Assembly (NCBI GenBank): GCA_944385545.1
Contig: CALWXQ010000009.1
Span: 1 to 44,020, forward strand
Direction of reading: 5' to 3'
Origin: an uncultured Oscillospiraceae bacterium
GTDB taxonomy: Bacteria; Bacillota; Clostridia; Oscillospirales; Oscillospiraceae
DNA length: 44,020 nt
Below the pieces are notes generated by a model, which was not told the DNA's origin, did no database searches, and worked only from the letters and a program-made list of their open reading frames with translations. A program made the translations under genes and the position numbers. This document shows positions 40,339 through 44,020 of the stretch, in pieces. The stretch's first letter is position 1, and every line of letters begins with the position of its first letter.

Positions 40339-41754
40339 ATGTATCTTTATAACTCTGCATCGCATAAAAAGGAACTGTTTGTGCCGAAGGATCCCAACCT
40401 TGTGAAGATGTATACCTGCGGCCCTACGGTGTACCACTATGCCCATATCGGCAACCTGCGCACGTATATTATGGAGGATGTGCTGGAGAAGGCCCTGCGT
40501 TACCTGGGATACCCTGTCAAGCGGGTGATGAACATCACTGACGTAGGCCACCTGTCTTCCGACGCGGATACCGGCGAGGATAAGATGGTCAAGGGCGCCA
40601 AGCGGGAGCATAAGACCGTTATGGAGATCGCCCGGTATTATACCGACGCTTTCTTCTCCGACTGCGATAAGCTGAACATCAAGCGGCCTGACGTGGTGGA
40701 GCCTGCCACCAACTGCATCGACGAATATATCCATATGGTGCAGACCCTGCTGGAGAAGGGAAGCGCCTACCTGGCTGGAGGAAATGTGTATTTTGACACA
40801 TCCACCCTGGAAAAATACTATGTATTCAACGACCACGATGAGGAGGATCTGGCCGTGGGCGTCCGGGAGGGGGTTGAGGAGGATACCAATAAGAGAAACA
40901 GGAACGACTTCGTCCTTTGGTTTACCAAGTCTAAGTTTGAGGATCAGGCCCTGAAATGGGACTCTCCCTGGGGCGTGGGCTATCCCGGCTGGCATATCGA
41001 GTGCTCCTGCATCTGCATGAAGCACCTGGGAGAAGATCTGGATATCCATGCCGGCGGCATCGACAATGCCTTTCCCCACCACACCAATGAGATCGCCCAG
41101 TCCGAGAGCTTCCTGGGACACCCGTGGTGCCATTACTGGTTCCACGTCCACCATCTGAATACGGACTCCGGAAAAATGTCCAAGTCCAAGGGGGAGTTTT
41201 TGACGGTCTCCCTGCTGGAAAAGAAGGGGTATGATCCCATGGCCTACCGGCTGTTCTGCCTGCAAAGCCATTACCGCCGGAACCTGGTGTTCTCCTGGGA
41301 GAATCTGGACAACGCGGCGGTGGCCTATGATAAGCTCATTGCCCGGATCGCCGCCCTGAAGGAGGAGGGGCCGGTGGAACAGGAGGTCTTCGATCAGCTG
41401 AAGCAGCGCTTTGTCAACGCTTTGAACGGGGATGTGAATACATCCGTGGCGGTGACGGCCCTTTACGATGTTCTGAAGGCCAAGTGCGGCGACGCCACCA
41501 AGCTGGCGGTGCTGCAGGATTTTGACCGGGTGCTGTCCCTGAACCTGCTTTCTGCCGCCCAGGCGCTGCGGGTAAAGCAGACCCGGGAGGAAGCTGCCCA
41601 GCAGGATCCCCAGATTGACGCCCTGGTGCACCGGCGCACCCAGGCAAAAAAGGAGAAGAACTTTGCCGAAGCGGATCGGATTCGGGATGAACTGAAAGCC
41701 AGAGGCATTGAGATTATCGACACCCCTCAGGGGACAAAGTGGAGAAAAGTATGA
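40339..41754 (+). CDS. cysS: Cysteinyl-tRNA synthetase
   Basis: A 471-residue class I synthetase that charges tRNA-Cys. The zinc site begins with TCGPTVY, the HIGH motif is HIGN (about residue 35), the second zinc block is WHIECSCICMKHLG, and the KMSKS loop is KMSKSKG (about 279). The C-terminal part ends with EADRIRDELKARGIEIIDTPQGTKW, the usual cysS ending. AGGAGG precedes the ATG. It is controlled by the Cys T-box and its stop overlaps the polA start. Confidence 0.97.
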   Translation: MYLYNSASHKKELFVPKDPNLVKMYTCGPTVYHYAHIGNLRTYIMEDVLEKALRYLGYPVKRVMNITDVGHLSSDADTGEDKMVKGAKREHKTVMEIARYYTDAFFSDCDKLNIKRPDVVEPATNCIDEYIHMVQTLLEKGSAYLAGGNVYFDTSTLEKYYVFNDHDEEDLAVGVREGVEEDTNKRNRNDFVLWFTKSKFEDQALKWDSPWGVGYPGWHIECSCICMKHLGEDLDIHAGGIDNAFPHHTNEIAQSESFLGHPWCHYWFHVHHLNTDSGKMSKSKGEFLTVSLLEKKGYDPMAYRLFCLQSHYRRNLVFSWENLDNAAVAYDKLIARIAALKEEGPVEQEVFDQLKQRFVNALNGDVNTSVAVTALYDVLKAKCGDATKLAVLQDFDRVLSLNLLSAAQALRVKQTREEAAQQDPQIDALVHRRTQAKKEKNFAEADRIRDELKARGIEIIDTPQGTKWRKV

Positions 41755-44020
41755 AGCTCCTGATTCTTGACGGAAACAGCGTTATCAACCGGGCATATTT
41801 CGGCGTAAAGCCCCTGACCAATCGGGAGGGGCTTTACACCCATGCCATTTACGGCTTCCTGAACATCCTGGAGCGGATGGAGAAGGAGGAGCAGCCGGAG
41901 GCTGTGTGCGTGGCCTTTGACCTCCACGGCCCTACCTTCCGCCACCTGCGGTATGACGGCTATAAGGCCAACCGCCACGGCATGCCCGAGGAGCTGGCCC
42001 AACAGATGCCGGTTATGAAGGACGTCCTCCGGGCTATGAACATTCCCATTTACCAGTGTCAGGGATGGGAAGCCGACGATGTGATCGGCACTGTGGGGAA
42101 GATCTGCTCCCAGGCGGACTGGGAGTGCGTGATTGTCACCGGCGACCGGGACAGCCTCCAGCTCATCAATGAAAATGTCCACGTGAAGCTGGTCATCGCC
42201 AAGCCTGGCCAGACCACCGCGACCTTGTACACCCCCCAGGTCTTCCGGGAGGAATACGGCTTTGAGCCGAAGACCCTGATCGATCTGAAGGCCCTTATGG
42301 GGGATCCCTCGGACAACATCCCCGGCGTTGCCGGCGTTGGCCCGAAAACAGCCAAGGAGCTGCTAGCGAAGTTCGGCAGCCTGGACGGGGTCTACGAGCA
42401 TCTGGACGATCCTTCCATCCGGCCCAAGCTTCGGGAGAAGCTGGAGGCGGACAAAGACAATGCCTATCTGTCCTACGAGCTGGCAACCATCCGGCCGGAA
42501 GCGCCCATTACCTTCGCACCCACGGATGCCATTGTGCAGCCCTACGACCGGGCGCGGCTGTATGAGTTGTTCCAGAAGCTGGAATTCGTCCGTCTGATTG
42601 ACAAATACGGCCTGCGGGGCGCGGAACGGGAAGCGGCTGTGCCGGCTGCGAAGGCCGTCTCCCTTCCCCGAAGGGAAGCCATGCCCCGGGAGACCGGCTG
42701 CTGTGCCGTCTATCTGGCGGAGGATGGCAGCATCGGCCTTGCCTGGGAGGACGGTGTCTGCGCCCTGACGCCCCTGGAGGTTCAGGTGAGCGCCATCGAT
42801 CTGACGGGGAAGGAACTGATCCTTCACGACAGCAAGACGCTGATGCACGCGCTGGAAGAACGGGGGATTGGCTTCGGAGTCTGTGCCTTCGATACGGCTC
42901 TGGCTGCTTACGACCTGAACCCCTCCCAATCGGACTATCCTGTGTCCAAGCTGGCAACCAACTTCCTGGGGCTCAGCGTGGACGACCAGGACGCCGCCGC
43001 CTGTGCCGAAGCGGTTTGGAATCTGCGGCCGGTGCTGGCGGAACAGCTGGGCAAGGACGGCATGGAACGCCTGTACTGGGACATGGAGCTGCCTCTTTGT
43101 GAGGTTTTGTACCGGATGGAGCGCCGGGGCATTTCTATCCACCGGGGCCAGCTGGAGCAGTTCGGCGCCATGCTCACCCAGCGGATCGCCGATTGTGAGC
43201 GGGTGATCTTCTCTTATTCCGGGGAGGAATTCAACATCAATTCCACCCGGCAGCTGGGACAGCTGCTGTTTGAAAAGCTGGGGCTGCCCCCGGTGAAGAA
43301 GACCAAGACCGGCTATTCCACCAACGCTGAGGTATTGGAAAAGCTGGCGGGAAAGCATCCTATCATTCCTGCCATTATGGACTACCGGCTGCTGATCAAG
43401 CTGAAAAGCACCTATGCCGACGGCCTGATCAAGCAGATCCGATCCGACGGGCGGATCCACACCACCTTCCAGAACCTGGTGACGGCTACCGGACGGCTGT
43501 CCTCCACGGAGCCGAATCTGCAGAACATTCCTGTGCGCAGCGACCTGGGAGCGGAGATCCGGAAGATGTTTGTACCCGAACCGGGACATGTGCTGGTGGA
43601 CGCGGATTACAGCCAGATTGAGCTGCGGGTGCTGGCCCACATTGCCAAGGACGAGACCATGCGGCAGGCGTTCCGCTCGGGAACGGATATCCATACGGCA
43701 ACGGCTTCCCAGGTGTTCGGAGTGCCGGTGGAGCGGGTCACTGCCTTGCAGCGCCGCCATGCCAAGGCGGTGAACTTCGGCATCGTCTACGGCATTTCGG
43801 AATTCTCTCTGGCGGAGGATATCGGCGTCAGCCGTTACGAGGCCAGGGACTATATCGACAGTTATCTGAACAACTACCGGGGCGTCCGGGCGTATATGAA
43901 GCAGGTGGTGGAGGAGGCCAAAGACCGGGGCTATACCCAGACCCTTTACGGCCGCCGCCGGTATATCCCGGAGCTGAAAAGCAGCAACTTCAACGTCCGC
44001 AGCGGCGCGGAGCGGATCGC
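41751..44020 (+). CDS. polA: DNA polymerase I (cut by the window end)
   Basis: 756 complete codons are visible. Residues 1 to about 290 are the 5' nuclease domain (LLILDGNSVINRAYFGV, GWEADDVIGTV, TGDRDSLQLI, GDPSDNIPGVAGVGPKTA). The middle region has no DxE pair at the expected 3'-5' exonuclease site, so proofreading is probably lost, as in Bacillus-type Pol I. The polymerase part shows TATGRLSSTEPNLQNIPVR, motif A DADYSQIELRVLAHIA and motif B RRHAKAVNFGIVYGI; motif C lies beyond the window. It overlaps the cysS stop (ATGA), so it shares the Cys T-box transcript. Confidence 0.94.
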   Translation, partial: MKLLILDGNSVINRAYFGVKPLTNREGLYTHAIYGFLNILERMEKEEQPEAVCVAFDLHGPTFRHLRYDGYKANRHGMPEELAQQMPVMKDVLRAMNIPIYQCQGWEADDVIGTVGKICSQADWECVIVTGDRDSLQLINENVHVKLVIAKPGQTTATLYTPQVFREEYGFEPKTLIDLKALMGDPSDNIPGVAGVGPKTAKELLAKFGSLDGVYEHLDDPSIRPKLREKLEADKDNAYLSYELATIRPEAPITFAPTDAIVQPYDRARLYELFQKLEFVRLIDKYGLRGAEREAAVPAAKAVSLPRREAMPRETGCCAVYLAEDGSIGLAWEDGVCALTPLEVQVSAIDLTGKELILHDSKTLMHALEERGIGFGVCAFDTALAAYDLNPSQSDYPVSKLATNFLGLSVDDQDAAACAEAVWNLRPVLAEQLGKDGMERLYWDMELPLCEVLYRMERRGISIHRGQLEQFGAMLTQRIADCERVIFSYSGEEFNINSTRQLGQLLFEKLGLPPVKKTKTGYSTNAEVLEKLAGKHPIIPAIMDYRLLIKLKSTYADGLIKQIRSDGRIHTTFQNLVTATGRLSSTEPNLQNIPVRSDLGAEIRKMFVPEPGHVLVDADYSQIELRVLAHIAKDETMRQAFRSGTDIHTATASQVFGVPVERVTALQRRHAKAVNFGIVYGISEFSLAEDIGVSRYEARDYIDSYLNNYRGVRAYMKQVVEEAKDRGYTQTLYGRRRYIPELKSSNFNVRSGAERI

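Overview
The window reads as a chromosomal segment of a GC-rich, spore-forming member of the Clostridia, most like the Oscillospiraceae/Ruminococcaceae. The grounds are spore genes (spoIIR, spoVAD, spoVAE), a Cys T-box leader, the AddAB recombination nuclease, a CbiQ-type ECF vitamin transporter, strong GGAGG ribosome sites and codon use rich in GC. No insertion sequences, phage genes, CRISPR arrays, tRNAs or rRNAs were seen. The lineage is an inference from gene content, not from a marker-gene tree.

Left part (1-8.9 kb): a GNAT acetyltransferase with an abnormal C-terminus, then a cobalamin (B12) locus. Two divergent promoters (about 1265-1341) each drive a cobalamin riboswitch. The leftward one controls a lipoprotein with a transcobalamin-like DUF4430 domain. 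The rightward one controls a tightly overlapping operon: EcfT, a fused double EcfA ATPase, an S component, a TIM-barrel epimerase-like protein, CobT, CobU, CobS, a small CobU-like P-loop protein and a CobC-type phosphatase. Together these look like import of corrinoids and assembly of the lower nucleotide loop, under B12 feedback.

Middle (8.9-19.5 kb): cysK, a LUD-domain protein and a GtrA-like membrane protein come first. Then a leftward eight-gene operon holds the whole common aromatic pathway plus the Phe and Tyr branches (DAHP synthase, tyrA, aroB, aroA, aroC, pheA, an aroE-aroK fusion, aroQ). Its leader contains what appears to be a complete ribosome-mediated attenuator: a 22-codon peptide with FFFYSYYFF, an antiterminator and a terminator. 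This is the most striking regulatory element in the window.

Right part (19.5-44 kb): pcrA, a VanZ-like protein and a zinc-dependent phospholipase C-like protein. A divergent pair of membrane proteins follows: a kinase-like protein with extracellular Fn3-like modules, and a zinc-ribbon protein with Ig-like (Big) domains. Then come a DUF378 protein, ispE, spoIIR, addB-addA, a leftward spore cluster (spoVAD-spoVAE plus a 43-residue Asn/Gln-rich protein), two lipoproteins (GerMN; five SH3b repeats), and a Cys T-box that controls cysS-polA. polA runs off the right edge.

Two intergenic stretches exceed 300 bases: 1039-1608 (two promoters, two riboswitches, an expression platform) and 39871-40338 (two promoters and the T-box leader). 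Both are accounted for below.
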